NCBI GenBank assembly: GCA_021234155.1
Contig: JAJEKV010000477.1
Coordinates: 115,433-179,432, forward strand
Reading direction: 5' to 3'
DNA length: 64,000 nucleotides
Source of the DNA: Isoetes taiwanensis
Taxonomy: Eukaryota > Streptophyta > Lycopodiopsida > Isoetales > Isoetaceae
Part shown: piece after piece, positions 22,641-33,585 of the stretch
Position numbering within the stretch: the first letter of the stretch is position 1
How the letters are laid out: each line of letters starts with the position of its first letter
Position numbers and translations under genes: made by a program
The notes under the pieces: model-generated
The model's input: only the letters and a program-made list of their open reading frames with translations
Database searches by the model: none
What the model was told of the DNA's origin: nothing

Positions 22641-23390
22641 AGATAATAGAAAAAACAATCAAATATGCCTTAGCAGAACAAAGAAAAATAGTGCCCACCA
22701 AGTTTCTAATAGAGAGCGGCTTCAAGCTCAAGCGCTCGGGCGTCGCCAGAAGTCGGAGTCGAATAAGGGGTTCGCTGTTGGGTTCGCTCATAAGGGTGAG
22801 TAACATTTTATAAGCACTCTTCTGGTGTAATACATTTTATATTTCATTGTCTTTCATTGGTTGTTGGCAATATATTCCCTACTATAGCTATGGGATTTTG
22901 TTGCACCGAAGTGTTAAGGCGGGATCCGCCCGGCGGCCAATCTAAAGTACCTACCGACCACTGCGAATCCACCGCTTAAAGCCCCTGCGGACCTATCGAC
23001 CGATATTCTCGCCGTTACTGGTTCGCTGGGCGAACCCGTAGGTGGTGAAGCGACATCGCCAGCCATGGTACCGCTAACTTTAACGTCATTGCCTTCGTTC
23101 TCGGGTTCCGCTGGCTTAACCCGTAGGGCCTCGCCATCCGCTGACTTCCATCGCTATCCACGCTTATCTACGCCAATCGACGCTAGATAATTCGTTAGGG
23201 GTTCGCTTTGGGCGTAACCCGGCAAGAACGCTTGGTAACTCAAGACGCCCGCCACGTTTCAACTCTGGCTCGCCGGCGGACCAAGGGTTCGGGCCTTTAG
23301 GCGTAATTTTAGTTCCGCTTTGGGCGAACCTGACACAACTCGGTTCCGGATCCACAAAGTGCGCTGTTTTTCCTCCTCCCACATGGGGGT
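22640..23390 (-). repeat. Right long terminal inverted arm of the MULE-like element
   Basis: Inverted partner of 6200-6955. Its repeated cores near 23020, 23103, 23194 and 23312 are themselves partly palindromic, as in GGTTCGCTGGGCGAACC at about 23020, so each could fold into a small hairpin. Repeated subterminal motifs of this kind are plausible transposase binding sites, which is inference. Similarity to the left arm fades beyond about 23390, and no target duplication was found. Confidence 0.75.
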
Positions 23391-23471
23391 TTTTATCCCA
23401 AGCTGGTAGAGACACATTGTACGGTTTCAGAGTTTTCTTTTTGTGTTTGGAAACTTTTCGCTATATCGTGA

Positions 23472-23540
23472 AACTGCCTCTATAGGCAGTTGGCCTCCGT
23501 GGACGTTAAAATATACTTCCTTCCTTCCTTCCTTCCTTCC
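23472..23540. repeat. Small hairpin and (TTCC)6 microsatellite
   Basis: A perfect 7-bp inverted repeat AACTGCC/GGCAGTT at 23472-23491 with a 6-nt loop lies just outside the right arm, followed by six TTCC units at 23517-23540. Confidence 0.8.
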
Positions 23541-24040
23541 TTTATATCTCATGTACCAAAATAAAATTAACCATTTTTTTTTTCTTTTTTTATCAAGACA
23601 GTTTTATTTTGTATGAACATAGCTTTTGGTACTTGATCTATTTGGGTTTACTAGAGCATAATTTACAAGAATGGGGGCAGATACTTTTTTTGTATTTTGT
23701 TCATGTGGAGCACGATATTGATATATCCCATAAAGGGTTTGGCTAGCTTTTGTGCCCTTGATTTTATATGATTTTTGGTGAGCCTTAACAATGCCCATTA
23801 ATGGTCCATCATGGGATAGGTTTTAGTCAAAAGTTTTGATTAAAAATAATCTAACTAAACGCTTTCGCATACATTTAGTTAAGTTAGTCAAAGACAAAAA
23901 AAAAATGAGAATTATGATCACATTTAACTGAACTTAGAGTGATCTCCAAGAGGTCATGCCATTGTCCATGTGTCATCATCAAGGCATAAGAAGTAATCAT
24001 AATCCGAAGATTCTCTTACTTTTCTAAACATATATAATTA
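23541..24040. other. AT-rich intergenic DNA
   Basis: No gene or element is recognised. The stretch is AT-rich and ends at the T/A insertion point of the minus-strand Helitron-type terminus at 24041. Confidence 0.4.
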
Positions 24041-24068
24041 CTAGAAAAAGTGCCTAGCGTTGCTGGGC
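24041..24068 (-). mobile_element. Helitron-type 3' terminus (minus strand)
   Basis: On the minus strand the sequence reads GCCCAGC, loop AAC, GCTAGGC, a 7-nt spacer and CTAG, followed by T. Helitrons, rolling-circle DNA transposons, characteristically end with a short hairpin a few bases before CTRR and insert between A and T. One base of the 7-bp stem is mismatched. The element body would extend rightward from here; its 5' end (TC after A) was not found. Confidence 0.6.
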
Positions 24069-24451
24069 TTTTCTTCGGGCATAACTCAAAAGCTAATATA
24101 AATGGAGAGTAGTAGTTAATGTTTATTTCTAGACCTTTAGTTTACCCCAACAAAAATTAGAAGTATACCAAATATAACATTGGTTGTTTAAAATATCAAA
24201 ACTATTTAAATAACGCTGTGAATGGTGTCAACTCAATATGTGAATAAATTGCTTTGAAGAAAACCATATGACTTCTAGAACCCCAATGATACAAAAGATT
24301 TGTACTTGATTTGTTTTATCTCCTAAATTAAGGAGCTTTTCACATAATCAACAATAATGAAAACTTAGCCCTTTAGCTGGAGGTTATACTTATACTGCCA
24401 TCTCTTCTCACAATTTAGAACTTTGGTTTCTTAATAATTTGCTTTCTACAA

Positions 24452-24547
24452 TTAACATTCTGAATGAAAGGAGAATAGATGAAAGTACAATTTATAGAGT
24501 TAACATTCTGAATGAAAGGAGAATAGATGAAAATACAATTTATAGAG
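24452..24547. repeat. Two tandem 48-bp units
   Basis: Two nearly identical 48-bp copies start with TTAACATTCTGAATGAAAGG at 24452 and 24500 and differ at about one base. They lie about 0.4 kb inside the minus-strand Helitron-type end. Confidence 0.85.
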
Positions 24548-26787
24548 CTCTCGTGTGATTTTAATTGCAAGCAACATGCATTTTTTATGAAATTTCTCCT
24601 TTCACGGCGTGCATGCCACGAATCTTTCCTCTTTCAGCATTTTCGTGCATGCTGAAATGGATTAGATTTGCACACTTCGTGGCTTGGGAGGTTTGTGGAG
24701 AATCCAAAATTTTGCTTTTTTCCATGGAACATCGGCGTCCAAAATTTGTCTTCGCCCTAACCTCATAGTATGATTTCAGTGGAGGGGTTTCTTCTGCATT
24801 TTTTCTAGGAGCATGGCGTCTCTGCTTGGAGGAATAACGGTATTTGTTCAGTGGGTGAAGAGGATAAGGTAGTAGCTGGATGCACCAAATCCTTCAAGAC
24901 TTTGCTCAGGTTAATTTCGGGGCTCTACAAGCATCCTTTGCAATTCTCAGTGCAAACTGTGCACTGTAGCAAAACCCAGATCCATTTTCATTTTTAGGCT
25001 TTTTTCAAATGTCGTTTCTCTCCCTTCTTTCAGCAACATAGTACGGTGTGGACTAGGGGACCCTCTGTTTATCTTCGGCTTAGATGGAAAAGAAGGAAGC
25101 AAGGAGGAGAAAGTATGGATGGAGGCCATCGGAACTTTGAGCAAGGTAAGCCCTTTTCTTTTCTTTTTCCTTTTTTTTCATGTTTGTTTTGGATGGCGCT
25201 ATAGCTCATTCCGAGATGGTCTGCAAGAACAACTATTGTTTGTAATGCCGACAACGGATGTTTGCAATAGCTGTGGTCTGCAAGCACATCTATGGTCTGT
25301 TGCCCTGCATCCAATAACTGACATATCAAAGCACCATAAAAATCTCCCTGCTGTAGCGAATACAAGGATCCAAGTAAGTGGATGCACCATAATGGTTTTT
25401 AAATAGCCAAATCTGGTGACTGTTTAAAGATAGCATGCCAATCTTCGTATTTGGTTGTCAATTTGCCATGAGGACAGCTCTAAATGACATCCCACTAAAG
25501 TCCCTATATTTATAGTTTTGTGCTACATCCAACTTTAGCACTGTCTCTAATTAGAAACCGTAATTTCAGAGTTCTAAAGCATCTTGTGTCTAATTCTGAA
25601 ATCTCTCCATGAATATCTCGGTAGTGTGCGATATGACTAAGGCAATCCCACAAGGTTTTCACGTTTCTAGAAATGAGAGTCTCGATCTTGGTTTGTCTCT
25701 TCCTCCTAGCTTTTTGTACCAAGCAGTAAATAGTTTTCTCTAACGTAAATTTTAGAAGGCAACTTAGTGCCAAAGTGATTGCATCATTCTTAAAGCCTCA
25801 TTGTTATTATATAATTGGGTCAGAGTCATTTTAAGGCTTTGAGGGCATCACCATTTTGTATTATAAGAAATACGATTGTGACATTCTTAAGCGATTATTG
25901 ATACTACAGCTATTTCGGAATGTAAGTAGTTATATAATGCACACCATAAAGATAAATGTTTGTTTTTCCCATTGGCACATGGAATTTAATGTGGCTATTT
26001 AGCAGTTGAATGAATGTAGATGCTATAGGTGTTGGATTCAAAACAGTGACACTGTTCTAATAAAGATGACAATTTTTGTTGGAAGTAGCTCTGTCTAAGT
26101 TGGCTTGACAATACTGTTGTTTATGGTGCTTTTTTTCTATTAATTTGGAAAAGGACAACTCATTCTGACAGTTTGTTGGTTTATAGCACTTCAGATGGAC
26201 GTTTTTCATCATGCTGTAGAGCCTTGGAAGGACTGTTGTTGTCTAGATTTCCTGACAGGAAATTTGCCATCATGCATATGAAATCCTAATATTGTGCAAA
26301 AAGTCGTCTGCACTCACTGCATTTTTGAAGACACAATTACAAGTATTTAGAAGAATGATTAATGGCAGAGGAATGTTACTATTGGCAAATGCCAGATCAG
26401 GTTGTAATGATAGATTTGCTGGCTTGCTGAAGTTTGAAGTATCACGAGATTCGAGATTAGTGGCCTAAGCGATTCTAAGCTTAGAGTTTGAGTAAGAAAG
26501 CTGTGATAATTTTTTTGTGATAATCTTTTTCAAAGGTATACTGAAATCAATAGAGCAGTTTGCAACCTATGGGAGTTGGGGTTTCAATTGGAATTTCTTA
26601 TGAACAAGAGATATACACCAATTTCTTATGAACAAGAGAGATACACGTAACACCCTCTCTGCAAATATTGTAAAGTACTATGCCCATTGATATTTACATA
26701 CCCCAAATATTTATATGTCCCCGATGCACACCAACATTTACAAGTTTCCAATATTTGCAATTTACATGTTACATGTCTCCATATGAT
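24548..26787. other. Non-coding or unidentified DNA between two Helitron-type ends
   Basis: No protein family is recognisable. A stretch at about 24780-25400 has exon-like texture on the plus strand (open frame 25119-25406, a GCAAGGTAAG-like junction near 25140) and could be a captured gene piece, but no motif identifies it. A 27-28 bp unit starting AATTTCTTATGAACAAGAGA is duplicated at 26592-26646. The rest is AT-rich. Confidence 0.35.
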
Positions 26788-26815
26788 GCCCAACAATGTT
26801 GGGCACCATAACCAG
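26788..26815 (+). mobile_element. Helitron-type 3' terminus (plus strand, mutated end)
   Basis: Perfect 7-bp stem GCCCAAC/GTTGGGC with a 3-nt loop (26788-26804), the 7-nt spacer ACCATAA, then CCAG at 26812-26815 followed by T. The spacer is identical to that of the terminus at 33558. CCAG differs from CTAG by one base, consistent with decay. The body would extend leftward. Confidence 0.55.
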
Positions 26816-28027
26816 TGCTTATAGAACAGCTTACACCCTTTCTTCACTCATTAAATTTTGTAGATGTGATATGTTGCACTTCAGAGTATGCTAAGCAATT
26901 ATCATTAGATCACCAAGTCCATAGCAAAGGTCATCACTTTATGTAGCAAAAGTTTTGAGTATATTCTCTTAAACCTTATAGTATTTTGCAAACCTTAGTA
27001 TACAGTGTACAAAAACTTGTACAGGCATACCCCACAAACGAGGATCGCTATGTACGGTCTAGATCGAGGAATAAAAGGCAAATATGCCCATCTGACAGCT
27101 CTCGATGCTCGGAGTAACCCCCGTGTGAATATGCACCCAAACCAAAGGGGGTTTAAGGGGGATTTTAATTAAAATGTGTTAAATGCAATGGTTTGTGCTA
27201 ATAATGTTAATGGCAGTTGTGTGTTGATTGTTATATTAAAAAAAAATTGGGCCCTTCGGTCACCTCAGGCAGTAAGAATGGCATAAATATGTGTAACAAT
27301 TTTAGAAACACTTGTGCATGTCAACCAATTACATGAGACAAGCCTAGAGAAATAAAACTGCCTTGTTTTAATATAAATGCAATGATGTGCAATGTTTGCA
27401 TGATGGGATGCTGCTACGAGCAAACATAATCATACAAATGGCATATGGTGAATTATATGTTTCGAAGCCTATGAATGAAATTATCCACCAATCCATGAAA
27501 GAATAGTCGTGAATTGTGTTCATCTATAGCATCTTCTCCTAATGAGAACTAGTCTTGTTTGGAGAAATAGTAAAGAGAACATATGCAAGAGACAATACTA
27601 TTTCAATCTCCATATGATTTGATTATCAGTGACAATAAGCTTATGATCAGCATTTCCTCCTCTATGCAGGAATTTCAAAGTGCTATCCATATAAACAAGC
27701 CATATATGTTGCCAATCTCTGCATGAAGATCCACAAAACCATAAGGTGTCATTTAGCTGCATCTATCACTGTCATCAAAAACTTAGATAACTAGGCTGAG
27801 TTTTCCCAATTCATCTGCAGTTTCCACCATCAAGCAAACATAAATTAGAATGCAAGTGATAATAATGATCTTTACCACAGACATTAATTCTTTTTTTTGC
27901 CTTGAAATACATGCACACAATAATCCACCACCACATCAAAATGATCTTACCACATCAAAGATGCACAAACAATAGTTTGATCTGCTGATCTTACCACAGA
28001 AAGATGCCACAGATGCACCGAGTCCCA
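26816..28027. other. AT-rich intergenic DNA
   Basis: No gene or element is recognised between the Helitron-type terminus and the 35-bp repeats. Confidence 0.4.
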
Positions 28028-28132
28028 AATAGAACATGTTTAATGCAACCTGCATTCAGAACAATAGAACATTTTTAATGCAACCTGCACCGAGTCCCAA
28101 ATAGAACATTTTTAATGCAACCTGCATTCAGT
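28028..28132. repeat. Three tandem ~35-bp units
   Basis: Units begin AATAGAACAT at 28028, 28063 and 28099 and continue TTAATGCAACCTGCA. The linkers between units alternate between a CATTCAG form and a CCGAGTCCC form. Confidence 0.8.
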
Positions 28133-28202
28133 TCGATAGGGACTTAAACCTTCCACGCAGAATTACAATTAAAAATTAAAGCATTGCTTTTGTCAATGTT
28201 AC

Positions 28203-28499
28203 CCTTGCGACTTCATGCAGAAGCTTGTTCAAGTTTCCAGTATTATTTCCATAGGAATCAAGAAGCTCTCTCAGCATAATTGCCATAAATGGCAAGGACA
28301 TGCCATCGACAATCGCTCCTATTGTTCCAATTATCATGTAGATGATATCCAGTGGACTCGCAAATTGAAATAGCTTATGGAAAGGGACAGTATTTCTTTC
28401 ATCTTTCTAGCCATTTTGGGGCGGGAGAAGATCTTCCTTTTTATCCTTTTCCTCGGGTACAGAAACCTCCTTTTCATCTGATACATTCTTTCCCCTTTC
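28203..28499 (-). pseudogene. ABCB (MDR/P-glycoprotein) transporter N-terminal exon fragment
   Basis: Minus-strand translation gives an acidic/lysine-rich leader (VPEEKDKKEDLLPP), then TVPFHKLFQFASPLDI and MIIGTIGAIVDGMSLPFM. This matches the start of plant ABCB full transporters: the cytosolic N-terminus and first transmembrane helix of a membrane pump. It ends in LHEVAR with a good splice donor (GCAAGG|GTAACA, exon edge 28203), which is where such genes have an intron. A TAG stop interrupts the frame between the leader and TVPFHKLF, and a TAA precedes the leader at 28500-28502. No further ABCB exons are present downstream, so this is a fragment, possibly carried here by a Helitron. Confidence 0.75.
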
Positions 28500-29087
28500 T
28501 TATCCCTGAATAATTTCTATTTCTTGTGGAACAGAGTAATCCATTTCTCTGAGTAAATCCCTGAATGGCGGCATTTCAAGACCTGCAAAAACAAATCAGT
28601 ACAAGAATCTTTAAGAAGTCCTCGTAGTATCAAAAAAGTTTCAAGGCAGATCGAGGGGCTTTCGTGTAATTTCATGGCGGATTAGAAAGAAAGCCGGCAA
28701 GTAGCATGTGCAAAATCTTTGAGAAAGTTATAAGAATGCATACTCTGGATTAAAAAACGGACCTGCAGCTTGGAATACCAATGCGGACAAGAAGACAGAT
28801 CTGTAGTAGCGACATGCAAGATGAACGTCCACACAGGGCTCCTCTGTAAGGCCCAAGATATGGCTAAGAACGTCCTCCTCTTCGAACGGATCTCGCCATA
28901 GCTCCTCCACAGAATCCTCCACAGACCCTTCTTCGCTTTCTTCCTTCAAAATTGCCCCTTGAGACCCATCTGTGGTGCTCGAATCTGGATTACAGCATTC
29001 TTCCGACCCCATAGCTTCTTCTGCAGACCACATAGAAAAATTTTGGAAACTCCCAGAACCTACTAGGCTGTACAATCCAGAATCCAT
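28500..29087 (-). CDS. Two-exon acidic protein of unknown function (135 aa model)
   Basis: Exon 1, 29087-28763, begins with ATG and encodes a Glu/Asp/Ser-rich segment followed by DPFEEEDVLSHILGL and a Cys/Tyr-containing helix-like stretch (VHLACRYYRSVFLSALVFQ). It ends at a donor GCAG|GTCCGT. Exon 2 starts after a pyrimidine-rich acceptor (TTTTTGCAG) at 28582, keeps the frame, and ends at TAA 28500-28502; the total of 408 nt is a multiple of three. I do not recognise the family. The second exon runs straight into the ABCB fragment in the same frame after its stop, so the model may really be the front part of a chimeric or captured transcript. Confidence 0.45.
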
Positions 29088-30749
29088 CTAGTTGCACAAA
29101 AAAATCATGAGATGTGGCTCCTTTGCCTTTGCCTTCCCCAGCCCTGAAAGAAGAAAATGTCGAAACAAACTCCAAATAACCCTAAAATACCTTTGTTCGA
29201 TGCCTGCATGTTTGATTTTCAGATATGTAGAGAAATCATAGGTATGACCATTGAAAAATGCCACTAAATTTGGAGTGACAGTATGTGCACTCTAGATATA
29301 CCGATTAGTATGTCTCGCAAAATACTGTCATCAAATCATATAAAAACTATTGAAAAAAAGTATAAAAATACAAAAGAAACCCCCTGTTATTATGCTACAT
29401 ATTGATGAATATGCATCTCATCATGCAAAATGGAAAATATCCAATATTGCATAGGACCTGAGCTGGACCTTTATGTTGGAGATACAATCTTAAACATGTG
29501 CCCTACATGCAAAGAGGCGAGCTTTCTCATTTATTGGTTATTGGGGATTGTAAGATCTAGAGTTCCAATTTTATGCAGTTATATTAACTCTTGAATTTTA
29601 AGAATGAGAATGAGAATGATTTTTTATCGTCCACTGAGGCCAATTGGCCTATGGGACCCACAAGGAGCGCAGCAAACTTATTACTATCGGGGTTAAAAAA
29701 CCCTCGCCCCGAAGGGTTTTCGAGGGAAAAACGTGGCAGTAATAAGAATGCTGTCAAACTGTACAAGTATACATCAATGTATATATACATGTCAAGTGTG
29801 TGCTTGAGGACATAACTGATCTCGCATGTCCATAACCTCCTGAAGGTATGATCCCAGCACCCGTACGGATGATGTGCTCAATGTCACATGTAATGGCTGG
29901 CCAGGCCTGACCAACTCAAAGATAGCGTCCGAATTTGATCATATCCGGGCAACTTTGAAGGGTATGAGATTCATCCTCAATGACTCCCATTTGGCAGCAT
30001 TGGATGAGCTCGCAATCTGGCGTGGCTCACCAATCCATCCGCCCGCCTCAATTCGAAGATAATGTGCCCCGCGCGAATGGAGGCAATGAGTCTGCGCCTT
30101 TTCATGGGCAAGTGGGTACCTTGGTAGCATTATGGGGCCTCGTTCCAATGTGGGATTTATGTGGCGATAGTGTGCCGTCTTGACATGTTCAAGGGCATTG
30201 GCATCCCAAAGCTTGCTGAGGAAGCAAGCGTCAAGATATTGCCTCAAGCTATGGCGCTTGTGGCCCCATTGCCATGATATAAGCTAGTTTAGGGAGACGA
30301 GCATCGTCCATATTGACTACCTTCTGAAAATAGACAATGTGGCGATCAAGGGCGCCCCTACGAAGAGGCAAGAATCGCCTCTAGCAGTAGAATTTGATAT
30401 GGGACCTGTGGACTTCACCCCTAGTGCTCGTACTAAGAAGGCTTTTCGGACTGCTCCAAGTCATTCAAGTAGCAAGTGATACTACTGGGCCCCATACTTC
30501 CACCTCGTATAAAAGGACAGGCTCTACTAAGACCTTGAACAGGTGTGACTGATGGGCCCAATCATACAACTCCGCTCTATGACTATTGTTTTAAGTAAGG
30601 TTGTTTCTAGCAGTGCAACATTTAGATAGAGGAATACTAAAAGGGATGACGCAATGCAGATTAAAGTCAGCTTAATGAATAGTTTGACTATCTGGAGATG
30701 AGTAGATAGAATATATCTATGATCCAGTCATATATAAGCTCTCCAAAAA
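29088..30749. other. Anonymous segment
   Basis: No gene is recognised. From about 29820 to 30560 the sequence is less AT-rich and has coding texture on the plus strand (open stretch 29874-30062) with many stops, suggesting a decayed mobile-element ORF that I cannot name. Confidence 0.35.
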
Positions 30750-31127
30750 TTCATGAACATTACAATTGTGACAACTTTCCTTCACATTTTTGGAATTGTG
30801 TTATCATTGCGCAGTGTGCGTGGCTTGGTTGGTGTGGCTGATTTGGAAGCGGCGGCGGTTGTGGATCTTTCAGGGGATTCAGCAGCCTGCAGCCTCTCTG
30901 ATTCCTCGACTGGTAGAGCGGAAGTTTGCCATTTGGCGGGACTTCTTGGGTGTTGTAGATAGTGATGGTCGGTTTGTACAACAGTAGAGTTGCAGTTTTT
31001 CTGTGAGTTTGTTATGGAGTGTCGAGGTATCGCTGTCTCTTTGGGGCAGTTCTCCTTCCTCCTCACTTGCTTTGTAACATTACCATTCTTTTAATATATT
31101 GACGACACAGTTCTTCAAAAAAAAAAA
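30750..31127 (+). mobile_element. 5'-truncated LINE (L1-type) 3' end with poly-A tail
   Basis: The open frame 30790-30987 reads WLVWLIWKRRRLWIFQG and FAIWRDFLGVVDSDG, which resembles the C-terminal end of plant L1-type LINE ORF2 (W.IWK.RN..IF-like). A short AT-rich 3' UTR follows and ends in A11 at 31117-31127. Short insertions of only the LINE 3' end are typical of incomplete reverse transcription. No target-site duplication was found. Confidence 0.55.
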
Positions 31128-33260
31128 TGCTTATGTCTTTCACTATGGTTTAGATGAGGAGGGCCAAAATATTAAACAACTGACATGCTGAGTACAAAAG
31201 AGGTTTAGTAGCATCTGACCCTTTTAAAAAGCCCTTTGCCTCTTTGGAAAACCCCCTTGCCTCTTTGAAAAAGTCTTCAGCCGCTCCTCTTTATTGTTTA
31301 TGTGCAATGCAGTGGTTTAGATGTCTATGACATATTCAATGTCTTCTAGAGTTTGTCCTTTGCAGTTACATGAAATACGAAATACATGAAATGGGTCCAA
31401 GGGAAGCTGACTGGGAATATCAGTTGATGTACCATATTTTGTGGATTACATTTGATGTACCATATTTCGTGAATTACAGTCTGTTGGCAGAAATATTATT
31501 AAAAGGAGCATTATAAATGTTACATGAAGGCTTTAATGACTCAAAAAGGCGAGTCCTTTGTTGCATTTTCTTCAAGCTTTTTTGATGTCTAGAGATGTCT
31601 GATTGCCTGCAAGGATTTGATGCCATCTGAAGTTGCTCATTCAAAACTCAAAAGCGCAAGTTCACTTTTGCATTTTCTTTAAGCTCTTCTGATGTCTGAA
31701 GGGTCTGATTGCTTACATGAATTTGATGTCATCTGAAATTCTTCGTTAAGTATCACTTGGAAGACTATGTAGCCAAACATTTTTAAAGGAGGGCAGTTTG
31801 TAATAATAAGTGTATGTAAATGTGGAAAAAACACGTATGATAATGGCTAACAAGGAGACAATGTGTGCGCCATTTGTAGAAGCAATAATGCAAGCCAAGC
31901 AAAGATTTGGACAAGAACATGGTAATCAGAGGTACAATTTCTCATTTTTCATTTGTGCAGCTTCTTACTTAATAGTCTCTTAAAGCTTTGGCTTAGCATT
32001 ACATTGTAGATAAAAAAAAGAGAAAAGGGCTTCATGTTTGTAACGTTTCAAAAAGCAATTATCATTGCTTAAATAAATAAGGTCCATATTCAAGTGTTTT
32101 CTCTATATTTCTTTTGTTTTTTTGTTTTTTAGATTGTGAAACCTATCCCATAAAAAGCATATATTCCTGGGATGCCCCATTGGATGTTGAGCATGCAGAA
32201 TTGCATGTGTCTCAAAGAAAGTCACACATTTGACAAGATATATCTACACAATTCAAGGATATGTTTGGCTTCTACCTAAGCAGCATAATATGTCAATGCA
32301 TCATACAGGCTCCGACATTGGAATTCCAAGTACAGTTCCAAGTACAGGATCAGTAGTACAATGATAATTTTGAAAAAGGTTTAAATTTATTAGTGGTTCT
32401 AATGTGCAAATTGACAGGGTTGGAGAAGCATAAAATTGTTGGCTTCCACATACATATCATATTTTTTTTTTTTTTTTTTTTTTAATAATCTTAGATATAT
32501 CTTTGTTTGTAATCCATACTATTGGCAATGTTATAAATATGATCTATTCCTTTTGAGCAGCAACCTATGTGTTATGAACAATTATATCTGTGAAAAAGAC
32601 TATCATTCTTAACAATTGAAGCATGTGAAAGAGATTATTAACAATTGAATCCCGTTAGTAGAAACCTTAGGATTGTTAACTTATCCAATGTCAATGTCAA
32701 AGATAAAATGTATTTCCATGACTTGGCATTAACAATGGCGTTGATGTCATGACGAGATTGTTCAATGTCAATTTTGATTAAACCAATAAACTGGCAACTT
32801 TATGAAATCAGTAAACATTTGCCCAACCTGAATTTGTTTCTGCTTTGCAATTAGCAATCCAACATTAGCCACTACAGTTCAACACAACACAAGATTACTA
32901 CAATTGTCAACTGCAATAAATGCAAGAATACCAACTAGCAACCCAAGATTAACAACTCCAACTAGCAACCCAACATGAACAACTTAGAATACCAACTAGC
33001 AATCCAACATGAACAGCTTAGAACTTCACTAAGTATGAGACAAAATTATTGTCATTGGGATGACTATAATAAATGCACAAATACATAAAATATATTGTCT
33101 AGCAATAGTTTAAATACAACCATCATAAGATTTGGCACTAATATGACTACATTCAATGAAATTGAAACATGTAGAATTGCGCTTAGCCAAATAAAAATTG
33201 GAAAAGGAACGAAGATTCTTGGTATTTTGAACCACGAGTATTTTTGAAGCTTCAAGCCAG
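31128..33260. other. AT-rich DNA with T22 run and 27-34 bp repeats
   Basis: No gene is recognised. A T22 homopolymer lies at 32462-32483. Three CCAACTAGCAAYCCAA units begin at 32931, 32958 and 32992, about 0.6 kb upstream of the Helitron-type terminus at 33558. Confidence 0.45.
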
Positions 33261-33473
33261 TTGTTGCACTGGAAATGCCCAAGCTTTTGTATATGGAATG
33301 CGCGTGGCTAGAAATTGTGTATTCCATTGTTGCACTGAAAATGCCCAAGCTTTTGTATATGGAATGCGCGTGGCTACAAATTGTGTGTTCCATTGTTGCA
33401 CTAGAAATGCCCAAACTTTTGTATATAAAATACGTGTGAGAAGAATACAAATTGTGTATTCCATTGTTGCTCT
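33261..33473 (+). repeat. Minisatellite, three 66-71 bp units
   Basis: Units start TTGTTGCACT at 33261, 33327 and 33393, with the beginning of a fourth at 33464. Each contains CCAAGCTTTTGTATATGGAA or a close variant and ends near TGTATTCCA. The third unit is more diverged and 5 bp longer. The array lies about 85 bp before a Helitron-type 3' hairpin. The open frames on both strands across it arise from the repeat and are not genes. Confidence 0.85.
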
Positions 33474-33557
33474 TACAATCTTCAAATGCAAATTTTCATG
33501 CTCCAAATCTTTTTTTTTTTCAAGTATTAAACAGCCACCCCTTCAAATTGTCACAAA

Positions 33558-33585
33558 GCCCGGCAACGCCGGGCACCATAACTAG
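33558..33585 (+). mobile_element. Helitron-type 3' terminus (plus strand, canonical)
   Basis: Perfect 7-bp GC-rich stem GCCCGGC/GCCGGGC with loop AAC (33558-33574), spacer ACCATAA, then CTAG at 33582-33585 followed by T. This is the canonical Helitron end (hairpin, then CTRR, inserted 5' of T). The minisatellite immediately upstream fits the subterminal repeats some Helitrons carry. The 5' terminus was not located, so the length is unknown. Confidence 0.7.

Larger units (their letters stand above)
6200..23390 (+). mobile_element. Large Mutator-like (MULE) element with a nested Ty3/gypsy insertion
   Basis: The call rests on three observations: inverted arms at both ends, a decayed transposase with MULE-type signatures (8.0-11.1 kb) between them, and a Ty3/gypsy retrotransposon with two related LTRs (about 12.65-21.84 kb) lying wholly inside. 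Without the gypsy insert the element would be about 8 kb. The 6.9-12.6 kb part is visibly GC-richer than the flanks. The alternative is that the two arms are independent, oppositely oriented copies of another repeat. Their symmetric placement around the transposase makes a single element more likely. Confidence 0.6.

Noticed and set aside
33064-33585. Overlapping 84-128 codon ORFs on both strands with repeated peptides
   Set aside because: They simply translate the 66-bp minisatellite in several frames.
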